Notes under the pieces: generated by a model
Databases searched by the model: none
What the model saw: only the letters and a program-made list of their open reading frames with translations
What the model was told of the DNA's origin: nothing
Assembly (NCBI GenBank): GCA_021812925.1
Contig: JAKAMK010000014.1
Coordinates: 1-12,251, forward strand
DNA length: 12,251 nt
Direction of reading: 5' to 3'
From: a bacterium
Lineage (GTDB): Bacteria; Patescibacteria; Paceibacteria; UBA9973; UBA2103
Part shown: in pieces, positions 12,091 through 12,251 of the stretch
Layout: the number at the start of each line of letters is the position of its first letter
Position numbering within the stretch: the first letter of the stretch is position 1
Translations under genes and position numbers: made by a program

Positions 12091-12251
12091 ATGTCCCTGA
12101 CCACCGCTATTAGTTCGCAGCTCAAGCACCTCGCTTCACATGACCTTGACCTGGACGAACGGCGAGGCACACAGCTGCAAGTCGTTTCGAGCCTCGGGAC
12201 TGCCCTGCATGATCTGCAGCGGAAGAACCCACGAGCGTTCGATCTGCTCGT
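12091..12251 (+). CDS. Hypothetical protein, N-terminal part (cut by window edge)
   Basis: From the ATG the frame stays open for 53 codons to the window edge, starting MSLTTAISSQLKHLASHDLD and continuing LDERRGTQLQVVSSLGTALHDLQRKNPRAFDLLV. The visible part is helical, without signal peptide or membrane segment. I recognise no family. It is supported by a strong Shine-Dalgarno at 5-nt spacing and an extended -10 upstream, so it is likely a real gene transcribed separately from the L,D-transpeptidase. Confidence 0.65.
   Translation, partial: MSLTTAISSQLKHLASHDLDLDERRGTQLQVVSSLGTALHDLQRKNPRAFDLL

Noticed and set aside
1..12251. CRISPR array, tRNA or rRNA
   Set aside because: No regularly spaced direct repeats, no tRNA-like cloverleaf with a TTCGANTC-type arm in gaps, and no rRNA-like sequence were seen.

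Overview
The window is a GC-rich, tightly packed piece of bacterial chromosome with 13 recognisable genes or gene ends on both strands. The gene set suggests a Patescibacteria/CPR genome, most likely a GC-rich Parcubacteria (Paceibacteria)-like lineage. The evidence is a soluble TraG/VirD4-like ATPase with the long N-terminal region typical of CPR versions, a DUF5663-like small protein, a PF04020 'holin-like' membrane protein, a small coiled-coil/one-TM protein, and a DsbA-like plus ZIP pair. This assignment is inference; no rRNA or other phylogenetic marker is present.

Layout. (1) 1-5418, minus strand: a conjugation-type ATPase, then 1 nt downstream an 832-residue Ala/Pro/His-rich membrane protein, then a DUF5663-like gene cut by the window edge. 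(2) 5523-6882: a DedA-family membrane protein on the plus strand, meeting tail to tail (4-bp overlap) a small one-TM protein. Upstream of that lies a 123-bp inverted-repeat element and then a four-TM PF04020 protein. (3) 6933-7523: a winged-helix protein with the only textbook sigma70 promoter in the window. (4) 7580-9063, minus strand: a ZIP metal transporter and, upstream of it, a membrane-anchored DsbA-like oxidoreductase. (5) 9183-9890: an unknown 115-residue protein, two tandem hairpins and a minimal MGMT-type protein. (6) 9898-12023: a membrane-anchored protein with a probable extracytoplasmic barrel, divergent from an L,D-transpeptidase. (7) 12091-end: the start of an unknown gene. No stretch longer than 300 bases lacks a gene.

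Most of the products act at or outside the cytoplasmic membrane: secretion or DNA-transfer ATPase and partner, lipid-related DedA, disulfide chemistry, metal uptake, cell-wall cross-linking. They read as envelope housekeeping rather than one pathway.

The most striking pattern is in the gene starts. Ten starts have a -10-like hexamer (usually an extended -10, TGnTAnnnT) only 6-9 nt before the ATG and no Shine-Dalgarno, which predicts leaderless or near-leaderless mRNAs. Three genes of unknown or regulatory type instead have leaders with strong Shine-Dalgarno sequences. Compact hairpins sit flush against several of the extended -10 elements. No CRISPR array, tRNA, rRNA or insertion sequence was seen.
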